Shown piece by piece: positions 34,489 through 42,773 of a DNA stretch of 64,000 nt. Each line of letters opens with the position of its first letter. Within the stretch, counting starts at the first letter, position 1. This DNA comes from M0108 sp964523415 (GTDB lineage Bacteria; Pseudomonadota; Gammaproteobacteria; Chromatiales; Chromatiaceae): contig CAZFZB010000002.1 of NCBI GenBank assembly GCA_964523415.1, positions 1 to 64,000 of the forward strand. The letters are read 5' to 3'. The notes under the pieces were generated by a model. That model saw nothing but the letters and a program-made list of their open reading frames with translations. It was not told the origin of the DNA and searched no databases. The position numbers and the translations under genes were made by a program.

Positions 34489-35310
34489 CTAGATATCCCG
34501 AAGCAATTCGTTGATGCCCACCTTGCCGCGGGTGCGGGCGTCGACCTGTTTGATGATGACGGCGCAGTTGAGGGAGTAGCTCCCGTCCTTGGACGGCAGG
34601 CTCCCGGGGACGACCACGGCCCCCGGGGGGACCCGGCCGTAGGTGATCTCCCCGGTCTCGCGGTTGAAGATCTTGGTGCTCTGGCCGATGAAGACCCCCA
34701 TGGACAGCACCGCCCCCTCGCCGACGATGACCCCCTCCACCACCTCCGAGCGGGCGCCGATGAAGCAGTTGTCCTCGATGATGGTTGGCGCGGCTTGGAC
34801 CGGTTCCAGGACGCCGCCGATGCCGACACCCCCCGAGAGGTGGACGTTCCGTCCGATCTGGGCACAGGAGCCCACGGTGGCCCAGGTATCGACCATGGTA
34901 CCCGAGTCCACATAGGCTCCGATATTGACGTAGGAGGGCATGAGGACGCATCCCGAGGCGATGTAGGCGCCGCGCCTCGCCGTGGCCGGGGGCACCACTC
35001 GCACCCCCGCGTCGCGGAAGTCACGGCTGTTGAAGTCCTGAAACTTGGAGGGGACCTTGTCGTAATAATTGGTGAAACCGCCCTTCATGAAGGCGTTGTC
35101 CTCAATGCGGAAGGACAGCAGCACTGCCTTCTTGATCCAGTCGTTCACCACCCAGGCACCGTCGCGTTTCTCCGCCACCCGGATCTCGCCCTGGTCCAGA
35201 CGGTCGATGGTGTCCTGAACGGCGTCCCGAACCAGGGTCTCAACGCTCCGGGGGGTGATTTCGGCACGGTGTTCAAAGGCCTCTTCGATGGTCTGACGGT
35301 TATTACTCAT
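34489..35310 (-). CDS. dapD: Tetrahydrodipicolinate N-succinyltransferase
   Basis: A 273-residue enzyme that succinylates tetrahydrodipicolinate from succinyl-CoA. The left-handed beta-helix hexapeptide repeats are evident (RRGAYIASGCVLMPSYVNIG and onward to VGEGAVLSMGVFIGQSTK). Two ATGs lie close together; I choose 35310 (MSNNRQTIEE) because GGAG is 7 nt upstream of it and only 1 nt from the other. Length is one residue less than E. coli DapD. Only 8 nt separate its stop from yffB. Confidence 0.95.
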   Translation of the reverse strand: MSNNRQTIEEAFEHRAEITPRSVETLVRDAVQDTIDRLDQGEIRVAEKRDGAWVVNDWIKKAVLLSFRIEDNAFMKGGFTNYYDKVPSKFQDFNSRDFRDAGVRVVPPATARRGAYIASGCVLMPSYVNIGAYVDSGTMVDTWATVGSCAQIGRNVHLSGGVGIGGVLEPVQAAPTIIEDNCFIGARSEVVEGVIVGEGAVLSMGVFIGQSTKIFNRETGEITYGRVPPGAVVVPGSLPSKDGSYSLNCAVIIKQVDARTRGKVGINELLRDI

Positions 35311-35350
35311 GGACATACTCCAAAAAGGGTGGTGGCGGGTGCCAGGGCTA

Positions 35351-36547
35351 TTAAAGGGATTCGATAAAACGGCGAATACGCCAGGCAGCCTCGACGCATT
35401 CGTCCAAGGGGGCAACCAGGGCCAGGCGGGCGCGTTGGGCGCCGGGATTGTGGCCGGAAACCGTCCGAGAGAGATAGGTCCCCGGCAGGATGGTGACATT
35501 GGCGGCGGCGAAGAGCCTGCGCGCGAAATCCGGGTCCGGGATGGGGGTGACCGGCCAGAGATAGAAGCCGGCGTCGGGACGCGTGACCTCCAACACCTCA
35601 CCCAGTATCGCCAGGACCGCATCGAACTTGGCACGGTACAGGGCCCGGTTGGCGATCACATGGGTCTCGTCGCGCCAGGCCGCGATGCTGGCGTGCTGAT
35701 GGTGCCCCGGCATGGCACAGCCGTGATAGGTACGGTACTGGAAGAAACGCTCGATCACCCTGGCATCGCCAGCGATGAAGCCGGACCTCAAACCCGGGAC
35801 GTTCGAACGCTTGGAGAGGCTGTGAAAGACGAGGCAGTGCCGAAAGTCCCACCGACCCAGGGCGGCCGCCGCCTGGAGCAGGCCAACCGGAGCTTGCCCT
35901 TCATTGCCATAGATTTCCGAGTAGCACTCATCCGCGGCGATCAGGAAATCGTATTCCTCGGCCAATTGGATCAGCGCCTGAAGGGTCGCCAATGGGATGA
36001 CGGCGCCCGTGGGGTTACCGGGTGAACAGAGATAGAGAATCTGGCAGCGCCGCCAGGTGTCCGCCGCTACGGCCGCGAAGTCGGGGAGGAAGCCGTTTTC
36101 CGGCAGGCACGGCAAAAAGTGGGGCTCGGCACCTGCCAGCAGGGTGGCCCCCTCGTAGATCTGATAAAAGGGATTGGGCATCAGCACCAGGGGCTTGTGG
36201 TTCCGGTCCACCAGGGCCTGGGCGAAGGCAAACAGGCCCTCGCGGGTGCCGTTCAGGGGCAGGATCTGGCGCTCAGGGTCCAGGCAGTCCGCGGGTAAGT
36301 GGTAACGCCGGGTCAACCAATCGGCGATGGCTTGGCGGAGAACCGGCGACCCCCGAGTGGAGGGATAGGCGGACAGCAGGTGCAGATGGGCGATCAGGGT
36401 CTCGACGATGAAACTCGGCGTGGGATGCTTGGGCTCGCCCATGGACAGGGCGATGTGGCCTAACCCCGCTGGCGGCTCGATACCACCCTTGAGGGCGGCC
36501 AGCTTTTCAAAAGGGTAGGGTTGGAGCCGGGCCAGATCGGGATTCAT
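35351..36547 (-). CDS. dapC: Succinyldiaminopimelate transaminase (DapC)
   Basis: A 398-residue class I/II PLP aminotransferase. Landmarks are SMGEPKHPTPSFI near the N-terminus, NPFYQIYEGATLLAG, LCSPGNPTGAVI, AADECYSEIY with the pyridine-binding Asp, and HSLSKRSNVPGLRSGF with the Schiff-base Lys; the last is diagnostic for the DapC branch. It transaminates N-succinyl-2-amino-6-ketopimelate. Position directly before dapD, 40 bp away, supports the assignment. It is the first gene of the leftward dap operon. Confidence 0.93.
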   Translation of the reverse strand: MNPDLARLQPYPFEKLAALKGGIEPPAGLGHIALSMGEPKHPTPSFIVETLIAHLHLLSAYPSTRGSPVLRQAIADWLTRRYHLPADCLDPERQILPLNGTREGLFAFAQALVDRNHKPLVLMPNPFYQIYEGATLLAGAEPHFLPCLPENGFLPDFAAVAADTWRRCQILYLCSPGNPTGAVIPLATLQALIQLAEEYDFLIAADECYSEIYGNEGQAPVGLLQAAAALGRWDFRHCLVFHSLSKRSNVPGLRSGFIAGDARVIERFFQYRTYHGCAMPGHHQHASIAAWRDETHVIANRALYRAKFDAVLAILGEVLEVTRPDAGFYLWPVTPIPDPDFARRLFAAANVTILPGTYLSRTVSGHNPGAQRARLALVAPLDECVEAAWRIRRFIESL

Positions 36548-36583
36548 ACGGTTGCCGAGATTGCCTGGGGTCGAAATTAAATT

Positions 36584-36589
36584 AGTATA
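36584..36589 (-). promoter_or_regulatory. Candidate -10 element for the dap operon
   Basis: TATACT reads leftward 37 nt upstream of the dapC ATG, in a short AT-rich patch (36574-36590) inside GC-rich DNA. No strong -35 is visible at the right distance. The patch also lies between divergent genes, so it could serve the VOC gene. Confidence 0.35.
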
Positions 36590-36641
36590 TCAGCCAATCA
36601 TGGGCGGATTGCGGATCAAACCAAGCCGAGGACCTGGCCCT

Positions 36642-37043
36642 ATGTCAGAAATTCTAGGGATTCACCATGCCAGTCTCCTCGTTGCCGACACGGCACGGGC
36701 CCTGGCCTTCTACCGGGACCTGCTCGGATTGACTGTCATCGTCGAGCGCCCGGATCTGGGTTTCCCCGGCGCCTGGCTCAGGGTTGGCGACCAACAGATC
36801 CATCTGCTGGAACTCCCCAATCCGGACCCGATGAAGGGCAGACCAGAGCATGGCGGTCGTGACCGGCATCTCGCCCTGATCGTCCAGGACCTCGAGGGGC
36901 TGGCCAGGCGCATGGAAGAGGCGGGGATTGCCTATTCGCGCAGCCGCTCAGGCCGGGCGGCCCTCTTTTGCCGGGACCCGGATGCCAACGCCCTGGAGTT
37001 TTTCCCCGCCCCCCGCCCTGAGGGGCAGGTGCAGGAGCCTTGA
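36642..37043 (+). CDS. VOC-superfamily (glyoxalase/bleomycin-resistance fold) protein
   Basis: A 133-residue single-domain protein from ATG 36642 (MSEILGIHHASLLVADT), with GAGG about 10 nt upstream. The VOC pattern is clear: IHHASLLVADTARALAFYRDLLGL, WLRVGDQQIHLLELP, HLALIVQDLEGLARRM and FCRDPDANALEFF, with metal-ligand candidates His, His and the Glu of LEFF. Proteins of this size include dioxygenases, epimerases and lyases; the substrate cannot be told. It is divergent from dapC and stands alone. Confidence 0.82.
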   Translation: MSEILGIHHASLLVADTARALAFYRDLLGLTVIVERPDLGFPGAWLRVGDQQIHLLELPNPDPMKGRPEHGGRDRHLALIVQDLEGLARRMEEAGIAYSRSRSGRAALFCRDPDANALEFFPAPRPEGQVQEP

Positions 37044-37909
37044 CCCCGGGGCGGTACCCTGGGGAGATGCCGCTCCCCTGCGGCTCTGGCATTGATCAGC
37101 GCGTCATCCTAGAGGCGCGACGCCAAGATGGCGACCCATCAAAGAGCCCTATAAGTTGGAGTTCCTGCCCCACGACTTGCTAACTGCCTTATGGGAAATC
37201 GTAATTGGCGTCCCCTGTTGGAGCGAGCTTGCTCGTGATCAGCAGTGCTGGCCATACGGAAGCCCTTATCGCGGCCAAGGCAGTTCTTACCATACCCGTC
37301 CCAGGCGTTGGGTAGACCACGTACTGCTTATAACGCACATTGGAGTCGCCATCCTCGAACGTTTCTGGTCGCTGAGGTCCTTGTAGCCCAAGGCCTGGCC
37401 AAGGACTCACCGGGCCACCAAGGAGCGCGCCCGCTATGCTCGATGGCTTCGGGAGTGCGGTGATTGGTGAAAAGATCGGCAAGCCGCGCCGCGATAAGGT
37501 AAACGGCTCCCGACAAGAGGGGTATCCTGACCAGCAGGAGGCAGGTACAGGCGGGCCTACCCGCGAGCCTGTGGTACAGCCTCCATCACCCCGGGGTAAT
37601 CAGGATGGAATCGAGGTTTTCGAAAACTTTGCTCTTGCCTCCCAGGCGTACTAGGCTTAAGCCATCTGTCTGATTGTTCAGGTGCGCTTGGGTCCTCGTC
37701 GGGGTGCTCGAGCGCCCCATGATGCTGGGTTGATGCAGAGGTCTGGCGATGACTGGCGGGTTGGGAAAGGTGTTCGTTGCGGGGCTTATCGGGGTCGGGG
37801 CCCGTTACCCCTGTCCTGGTGGGGTCGCTCTGGCTGTAGGCACCCGGGTCGCTGCGGGCCCTTACTGGCTGGGCGGCATCCGGGTAACCAGGGGGGTTGG
37901 ACTGATACC
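37044..37909. other. Gene-poor region of about 870 bp
   Basis: No frame here has both a plausible start and protein-like composition; the short open frames are Pro/Arg-rich and without family resemblance. Two items are visible. One is a REP-like palindrome (37217-37240). The other is a perfect 12-bp palindrome GTTTTCGAAAAC at 37616-37627, about 280 bp upstream of the response-regulator gene, which could be a regulator binding site. The rest shows nothing I recognise. Confidence 0.5.
37217..37240. repeat. REP-like palindrome
   Basis: GTTGGAGCGAGCTTGCTCGTGATC resembles the extragenic REP elements of pseudomonads and relatives, which have a GGAGCGAGC head and a CGAGC-TT-GCTCG stem (stem 37224-37235 here). 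Only one copy is seen in this window, so the repeat family is inferred from its form. Confidence 0.4.
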
Positions 37910-39838
37910 ATGACCGAGCCGCTTCGGGTACTTCTGATCGAGGATTCCCTTGTTGACGCGGAAATGAATGAAAGGGAGCTGGGCAAGGCTGGCTTCCCTT
38001 TCGTGACGCGGCGGGTGGACCGGGAGGAAACCCTGGTGAAGGCCCTGACCGACTTTCGCCCGGATCTGATCCTGTCTGATTACCACCTCCCTTGCTTTGA
38101 TGGCATACGGGCCCTGGCCATCTGCCAGGAACGGGCGCCTGCCATCCCCTTAATTTTCGTCACCGGCACCATGGGTGAGGAATTGGCGGTGGAGAGCATC
38201 CGGCACGGGGCTACCGATTACATCATCAAGGACCGTCTGGCACGTTTGCCCATGGCGGTTCTGCGTGCCTTGACAGAGAGGCGGATCAAGGAGGAACGCA
38301 TCCGGGACCAGGCCGCCCTGCGGGCCAGTGAGGAACGCTACCACCAGTTATTCGAGGCCATGGGCAGCGGGGTAGCCATCTTCCGGCCTGAGGAGACCGG
38401 TGAGTCCTTCACCTTACAGGCGGTCAACCGGGCGGCGGAGCGCATCGAGGGGCTGACGCGCCAGGAGATGCTGGGCCGCGAGGTGCGGGCCCTGTTGCCA
38501 GGGGAGGCGGGCTCCAATCTGTTGGCGGCCCTGCAAGGGGTGGCGCGATCCGGGGTCCCGGAAAGATTGCCCCCGACCCTTTATCGGGACGGTCAGATTG
38601 GTGGGTGGCGCGAGAGCTATGTGTATCGTTTGAGCGGCGGGGAGGTGGTGGCGGTTTACGATGACGTCAGCGAGCGGATGGAATATTTGGCCCGGATCGA
38701 ACGTCTGAATCGCACCCTGCGAACCATCTCCGCCTGCAACCGGGATCTGGTGCGGACCCATCGCGAGGAGGATCTGCTCCAAGGGGTCAGTCAGGATCTG
38801 CTGGAATTGGGGCAGCATCTGATGGTGTGGATCGCCTATCCGGACCCTGACGCGCCCGGTGGCCTGAAGACCCAGGTTACCTGCGGTGATCCTGCGGTAG
38901 TGAGCGCCTTCCGGGGGTTGGTGGGCCCCCATGCCCAGGACTGCTGCGGGTTGCCACGGGCGGCACTGGCCGAGGGCCGGCCGCAGGCCTGGTCCCTGGC
39001 GCAGCCTCGGCCGGAGGTCGTGCCCTCGGGGCTCCAGATCGCCGGGGTGGCTGCCGCGGTGGCACTGCCGCTGCGCCACGATCAGGAGTTGCTAGGTGCC
39101 ATCACGGTGCTGTCCGGGTCAGGGGCCGCCTTCGACCAGGAGGAGGTCAACCTCCTGGAGGAACTGGCAGCAGACCTGGCCTTTGGGATCGTGGTGCAGC
39201 GCACTGCCCAAGAGCGGGATGCGTATCTGTCCCAGGTGGGCCGGGCCATGCAGGGTACGGTAGCGGTCCTGGCCAGCGCTACGGAGATGCGCGACCCCTA
39301 TACCGCCGGCCACGAACAGCGGGTGGCCACCCTGGCGGTGGCCATTGCCCGGGATCTGGGGCTGCCCACCACCTTGATCGAGGGCCTTTATCTGGGGGGA
39401 ATGATCCATGACATTGGCAAACTCGCCGTTCCCGCCGAGATTCTCAACAAGCCTGGCCGCTTGAATCCCATCGAGTTCCGTTTGATCCAGCAGCACGTCG
39501 ACATCGGCTATCGGATTGTTAAGGAGATCGAGTTCCCCTGGCCCCTCGCGGCCATGATCCTGCAGCATCATGAACGGCTGGATGGCTCAGGCTACCCGCA
39601 GGGTCTGCATGGCGAGGATCTGCTCCTGGAGTCGCGTATCCTGGCGGTGGCGGATGTGGTGGAGGCTATGTCATCCCACCGCCCCTATCGGGCCGGTTTG
39701 ACCTTGGAGGTGGCCCTGGACGAGATCACCCAGGGCAAGGGCAGCCGCTTCGATCCGCTGGTGGTGGATGCCTGTGTGCGGGTCATTCTGGCCAACGGTA
39801 TGCGCCTGCCCGAGGTACCGCCAACCCTGGGGGCTTGA
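37910..39838 (+). CDS. Response regulator REC-PAS-GAF-HD-GYP (c-di-GMP phosphodiesterase)
   Basis: About 642 residues from ATG 37910; the frame is open to 37682 but the extra part is Gly/Arg-rich leader. Order: REC receiver (residues 1-125; LLIEDSLVDAEM, phosphoacceptor Asp in LILSDYHLP, Lys in YIIKDRL), PAS (about 140-255, ASEERYHQLFEAMG), GAF (about 275-420), and HD-GYP (430-625). The HD-GYP part keeps its catalytic residues: AGHEQRV, MIHDIGKLAVP and QHHERLDGSGYPQGL. It should hydrolyse c-di-GMP in response to phosphorylation. No sensor kinase is encoded next to it, so the phosphodonor is elsewhere. Confidence 0.92.
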   Translation: MTEPLRVLLIEDSLVDAEMNERELGKAGFPFVTRRVDREETLVKALTDFRPDLILSDYHLPCFDGIRALAICQERAPAIPLIFVTGTMGEELAVESIRHGATDYIIKDRLARLPMAVLRALTERRIKEERIRDQAALRASEERYHQLFEAMGSGVAIFRPEETGESFTLQAVNRAAERIEGLTRQEMLGREVRALLPGEAGSNLLAALQGVARSGVPERLPPTLYRDGQIGGWRESYVYRLSGGEVVAVYDDVSERMEYLARIERLNRTLRTISACNRDLVRTHREEDLLQGVSQDLLELGQHLMVWIAYPDPDAPGGLKTQVTCGDPAVVSAFRGLVGPHAQDCCGLPRAALAEGRPQAWSLAQPRPEVVPSGLQIAGVAAAVALPLRHDQELLGAITVLSGSGAAFDQEEVNLLEELAADLAFGIVVQRTAQERDAYLSQVGRAMQGTVAVLASATEMRDPYTAGHEQRVATLAVAIARDLGLPTTLIEGLYLGGMIHDIGKLAVPAEILNKPGRLNPIEFRLIQQHVDIGYRIVKEIEFPWPLAAMILQHHERLDGSGYPQGLHGEDLLLESRILAVADVVEAMSSHRPYRAGLTLEVALDEITQGKGSRFDPLVVDACVRVILANGMRLPEVPPTLGA

Positions 39839-39958
39839 AGTAGGGACGGGGACGCACCCCCTGTGTAGGGGTTAATCCGCTTCCACCCGTGGCATCCCTG
39901 CCACGGGCACCTTGAACCTCGATGCACCGACCGGAGTGACCCCACCCAATCAGGGTTC

Positions 39959-40807
39959 TCAGAGGCGCACCTTTTCGCCGGGCTCGAGGATCAGAACCTG
40001 AGTCGAGGTTTCGCCCAAGGCCTGGCGGTACTCCTCGGGCGTGCCCTTGAGTTGGGGGATGGTGCCATAGTGGATAGGGATGGCATAGCGTGGCTTGAGA
40101 TAGTCGCGGGTCGCCAAGGCCGCGTCCTTGGGGTCCATGGTGAAGTGCCCGCCTATGGGTATCAACACCAGATCCGGATGGTAGTAGCTACCGATGAATC
40201 CCAGGTCGCCAAAGAGCCCGGTATCACCCATATGATAGATTTTAAAGCCATTTTCCAACTCGATGATGAAGCCGGCCGGCTCGCCCCCCACATGGATTTC
40301 CGACTGGTTGGTCTGGGGATTGGTCCAGCGGTATTCCGAGCTGTGCTCGGCGTGGGTCATGGTGATGCGGATACCCTCGCCCAAGGGCTGGATGGTGGCG
40401 CCCTTGTTGAAACGGGGGGCAAGTTCCTGGGGTAACTCCCCCAGGGCCACCAGGGTGTCGTTCAGGCCGGCTGGCCCGTAGAGGGGGGTCTGGTGTTGTT
40501 TGGCGATCGCTGGCCCGTCGCCCACATGGTCGCCATGGGCGTGGGTTACCAGTACCAGATCGACCTTGCCGAGGGCGGCGAGATCCTTGTATTCGGGCGG
40601 GGTCTTGGGGTTCTTGGTGAGGAAGGGATCGATCAGGATCACCTTGCCAGCAACGCTGGTGATCTTGAAGGCGGAGTGGCCTAACCACTGCACCTTGACC
40701 TGGCCCTCCCCTGCGACTACCCGGGTTGCTAGCAATAAAGAGGCAAGCAGGCATCCGGTGAGCAGGCTCAGCGCCCTGCCCCCGAGCCGGTTTTTGTTCG
40801 ATGACAT
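39959..40807 (-). CDS. UPF0173-type metallo-beta-lactamase-fold hydrolase, exported
   Basis: A 282-residue protein with an N-terminal signal peptide (about residues 1-32, hydrophobic LLTGCLLASLLLATRVVA). The mature part is a UPF0173-type metallo-hydrolase: VQWLGHSAFKI, ILIDPFLTKNP, the zinc motif THAHGDHVGDG, GFIIELENGFKIYHMGDTGLF and IPIHYGT at the C-terminus. Family members are usually cytoplasmic without a signal; export here is unusual. The substrate is unknown. Its ribosome site GGGAGGA is 7 nt before ATG 40807 and lies in the 3' arm of a perfect hairpin (see the regulatory entry at 40808-40840). Confidence 0.85.
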   Translation of the reverse strand: MSSNKNRLGGRALSLLTGCLLASLLLATRVVAGEGQVKVQWLGHSAFKITSVAGKVILIDPFLTKNPKTPPEYKDLAALGKVDLVLVTHAHGDHVGDGPAIAKQHQTPLYGPAGLNDTLVALGELPQELAPRFNKGATIQPLGEGIRITMTHAEHSSEYRWTNPQTNQSEIHVGGEPAGFIIELENGFKIYHMGDTGLFGDLGFIGSYYHPDLVLIPIGGHFTMDPKDAALATRDYLKPRYAIPIHYGTIPQLKGTPEEYRQALGETSTQVLILEPGEKVRL

Positions 40808-40840
40808 TACGGTTTCCTCCCGAGGTGACTGTCGGGAGGA
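40808..40840 (-). promoter_or_regulatory. Hairpin sequestering the Shine-Dalgarno of the UPF0173-type gene
   Basis: Read leftward, TCCTCCCGA (40840-40832) pairs over 9 bp with TCGGGAGGA (40823-40815) across an 8-nt loop, and the second arm contains the Shine-Dalgarno GGGAGGA. The ATG follows 7 nt later. When folded, the ribosome site is buried. This may be a translational switch, thermosensitive or ligand-dependent; the fold is seen, the switch is inference. Confidence 0.6.
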
Positions 40841-40853
40841 TGTGGGTTAGGCG

Positions 40854-40879
40854 TCCCCCGTCTTCAAGGGGACGGGGGA
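40854..40879 (-). terminator. Hairpin downstream of the lipoprotein gene
   Basis: TCCCCCGTC (40854-40862) and GACGGGGGA (40871-40879) form a perfect 9-bp stem with an 8-nt loop. On the minus strand this follows the lipoprotein stop (40906) and precedes the next gene. No T-run follows. It is a likely terminator or 3'-end stabiliser, 13 bp from the Shine-Dalgarno hairpin. Confidence 0.5.
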
Positions 40880-40905
40880 TGGCAAGGCATCGAGGCGTCA
40901 GGGGG

Positions 40906-41268
40906 TTACCACTCTCCTGGTTTCAGGGCGCGGCCGCCGCCCGTGAACTCCGTGGCTCTTTCCACCGTAGGCGGACGTTTGCTCCCCCCACTGGTGCTGC
41001 GACAGATCTCTCGCTGGGCCCGGCGCATGCCCTCACTGGCCTCCAAAAGCCCGGGATTCAACACCAGCGCCTCTCTGTACATGGCGAGGCTCTCCTTGCA
41101 ATTGCCTTGCATCCGATAGCGTTCGCCAGCCTGATAGGCCCACCACCCGGGGATGGCCGAATTGTCCGATGGGGGTGGATAGTAGGAAGGTGGGTATTGG
41201 TCATTCGGCATGCCTTGACAGCCCATTAGTACCAGGCTGATCAGGGCCAGAACCCATAGGTTTCGCAT
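40906..41268 (-). CDS. Small TPR-like lipoprotein
   Basis: A 120-residue protein with a lipoprotein signal (MRNLWVLALISLVLMGC; lipobox LMGC, lipidated Cys at 17). A Pro/Tyr-rich linker (QYPPSYYPPPSD) leads to a short TPR-like helical hairpin (YQAGERYRMQGNCKESLAMY then REALVLNPGLLEA). The ATG at 41268 has AAGGAG upstream. The C-terminal 30 residues are disordered. It should be anchored in the outer or inner membrane and act as an adaptor; partner unknown. Confidence 0.72.
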   Translation of the reverse strand: MRNLWVLALISLVLMGCQGMPNDQYPPSYYPPPSDNSAIPGWWAYQAGERYRMQGNCKESLAMYREALVLNPGLLEASEGMRRAQREICRSTSGGSKRPPTVERATEFTGGGRALKPGEW

Positions 41269-41403
41269 CTTTGCCTCTCCTTGATAGTGGTGGCGGTTGA
41301 TCGGACGTAGCGCTATCGGCGCAACGGGGTAACCCTAATATTAAGCAATTCTGGGCTAAATTGCGTTTGGGCCATGCAAATTTTCGTGCCTCGTCCAGAG
41401 TGG

Positions 41404-41874
41404 TCAGGAAGAGGAGGGGCGCCTACCCTGTGACCGCCGGCGCCCCTGGTAGGCGGCGATCTGCTGGAGGATGGGCTGGAAGGGGAAACTGTCCAGATCG
41501 CCAAAATGGAGGCTGGCGGCGTCCAGGATCCGGTCGATGTCGGGAATGCGGGTAGGAACTGGCTGGTTGGGTTCCAGGGTGGCATGTAGACCCCGAAGGC
41601 CGCCGACCTGCACCCGCATGGCCTGGCCATGGGGCAGTGAGGGGCGTTGGTCGGTGGCCTTTAGGGCGAAACGGGCATTTTTGCGGACCAGGTCCAGAAA
41701 GGCCAAGCACCGGGTCTGGGAAGCCAGGAGGCCGCAGCGGACGCCCTCGCGCTCGGCGATGCAAAAGTGCTGGGCGTGGCGACAGTCGCCGTTACGGGTG
41801 AGGATCGTCTTCTCGTAGGGGCAAACCAGTTCATTGATGGCCTGATAGGCCTGGCGAAACATTTCTTGGTCCAT
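41404..41874 (-). CDS. Cys-rich hypothetical protein, 156 aa
   Basis: A soluble protein with five cysteines in its first 60 residues. They occur in CPYEKTIL, NGDCRHAQHFC and VRCGLLASQTRC, with spacing 12, 6, 9 and 9, suggesting a zinc or iron-sulfur site. The central part (CLAFLDLVRKNARFAL) is helical. The C-terminal 25 residues are basic and low-complexity. It starts at ATG 41874, 21 nt after the stop of hslR, and is probably third in a grxC-hslR operon. No known domain is recognised. A thiol or metal role in sulfur metabolism is possible given the neighbours but not shown. Confidence 0.65.
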   Translation of the reverse strand: MDQEMFRQAYQAINELVCPYEKTILTRNGDCRHAQHFCIAEREGVRCGLLASQTRCLAFLDLVRKNARFALKATDQRPSLPHGQAMRVQVGGLRGLHATLEPNQPVPTRIPDIDRILDAASLHFGDLDSFPFQPILQQIAAYQGRRRSQGRRPSSS

Positions 41875-41894
41875 GGGCGCGGCTGGGCTCTCCT

Positions 41895-42350
41895 TCAGTT
41901 CGCTTCCGGGGGAAGAATCTTTACCCGGTCGGTGAAGCGGTCGATCTGGCGCCGGTCCCGTTTGGTGGGGCGGCCGGGACGAGCGGCGAGGATCCCCGAC
42001 TCGCGGCGATCCCTCACCAGGGCCTGGCGACGCTGACGGCTGTCATCGTTCTCCTCGTAAAGGAGGGCGGCCTCGGCTGCGGGGCGGCGCTGCTGGGCGA
42101 GGGCCAGCACCAGGATCTCCCAGATCAGCGAGTCCTTGTGGATGATAAGACGGGCGCCGGGACGAATAGGTCGCCCGGGCTTGGCGCCCTGGCCCTCAAC
42201 CTCGACCTTGCCCCCATTGATGGCCTCGGTGGCGAGTTGACGGGTCTTGAAGAAACGCGCGGCCCAGAGCCATTTGTCTAGGCGTTGCCCCTCGGCGGGG
42301 CCAGGTATCTTGGCTCCCTGCCCTCCAGACGGGCGAGGGGGGTGGTTCAC
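41895..42350 (-). CDS. hslR: Heat-shock protein 15-like S4 RNA-binding protein
   Basis: A 151-residue protein. The S4 domain near the N-terminus (QRLDKWLWAARFFKTRQLAT, then GGKVEVEGQGAKPGRPI) is characteristic of HslR/Hsp15. Hsp15 binds free 50S subunits that carry stalled nascent chains and helps recycle them. A basic C-terminal tail (RPGRPTKRDRRQIDRF) matches the family. The start is GTG 42350, overlapping the grxC stop by 4 nt (GTGA), so the two are coupled. A Pro/Gly-rich N-terminal extension of about 20 residues precedes the domain. Confidence 0.88.
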   Translation of the reverse strand: MNHPPRPSGGQGAKIPGPAEGQRLDKWLWAARFFKTRQLATEAINGGKVEVEGQGAKPGRPIRPGARLIIHKDSLIWEILVLALAQQRRPAAEAALLYEENDDSRQRRQALVRDRRESGILAARPGRPTKRDRRQIDRFTDRVKILPPEAN

Positions 42351-42601
42351 AGGCCGAGCCTGGGGTCGAGTTCGCCGCTGACCTCCAGGGTGGCCAGGTC
42401 GTCGAAGCCCCCGACGTGATAGTCATCGATAAAGATCTGGGGCACGGTCTTGCGCTGGCTGCGCTGGATCATCTGGTGCATTTGCTCTACATCCAGATCG
42501 ACGCGGATCTCCTGATAGTCCACACCCTTGCGCTGCAGCAGATGCTTGGCGCGAACGCAATAGGGACACTGAAGGGTGGTATAAATCACGACATTGGGCA
42601 T
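42347..42601 (-). CDS. grxC: Glutaredoxin 3
   Basis: An 84-residue class I glutaredoxin with the dithiol motif CPYC (TTLQCPYCVRAKHLLQRK), the cis-Pro segment TVPQIFIDDYHVGG and the GSH-binding Asp pair in FDDLATLE. It reduces protein disulfides and glutathionylated targets with glutathione. Complete length. It is the first gene of the leftward grxC-hslR run, and divergent from pepN with 172 bp between. Confidence 0.95.
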   Translation of the reverse strand: MPNVVIYTTLQCPYCVRAKHLLQRKGVDYQEIRVDLDVEQMHQMIQRSQRKTVPQIFIDDYHVGGFDDLATLEVSGELDPRLGL

Positions 42602-42773
42602 GTTGGTCGCCTGCGATTTGCGTATATCTGGGTCGGGGGAGGGCAGGGGCGTTGAAATTGGTGCTCCTTGCCGGAATTAAAGTCCATCATTCGGCACCCC
42701 AGGGTCTGCCTTGCCCTTGTAATGCCCGAGTCCCGCTCCGTCAAGGCGTTTCACGACCCCCACGAGGAGTCCC

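Noticed and set aside
37156..37654. Short rightward frames in the gap before the HD-GYP gene
   Set aside because: No ribosome sites, no family resemblance and basic low-complexity composition.
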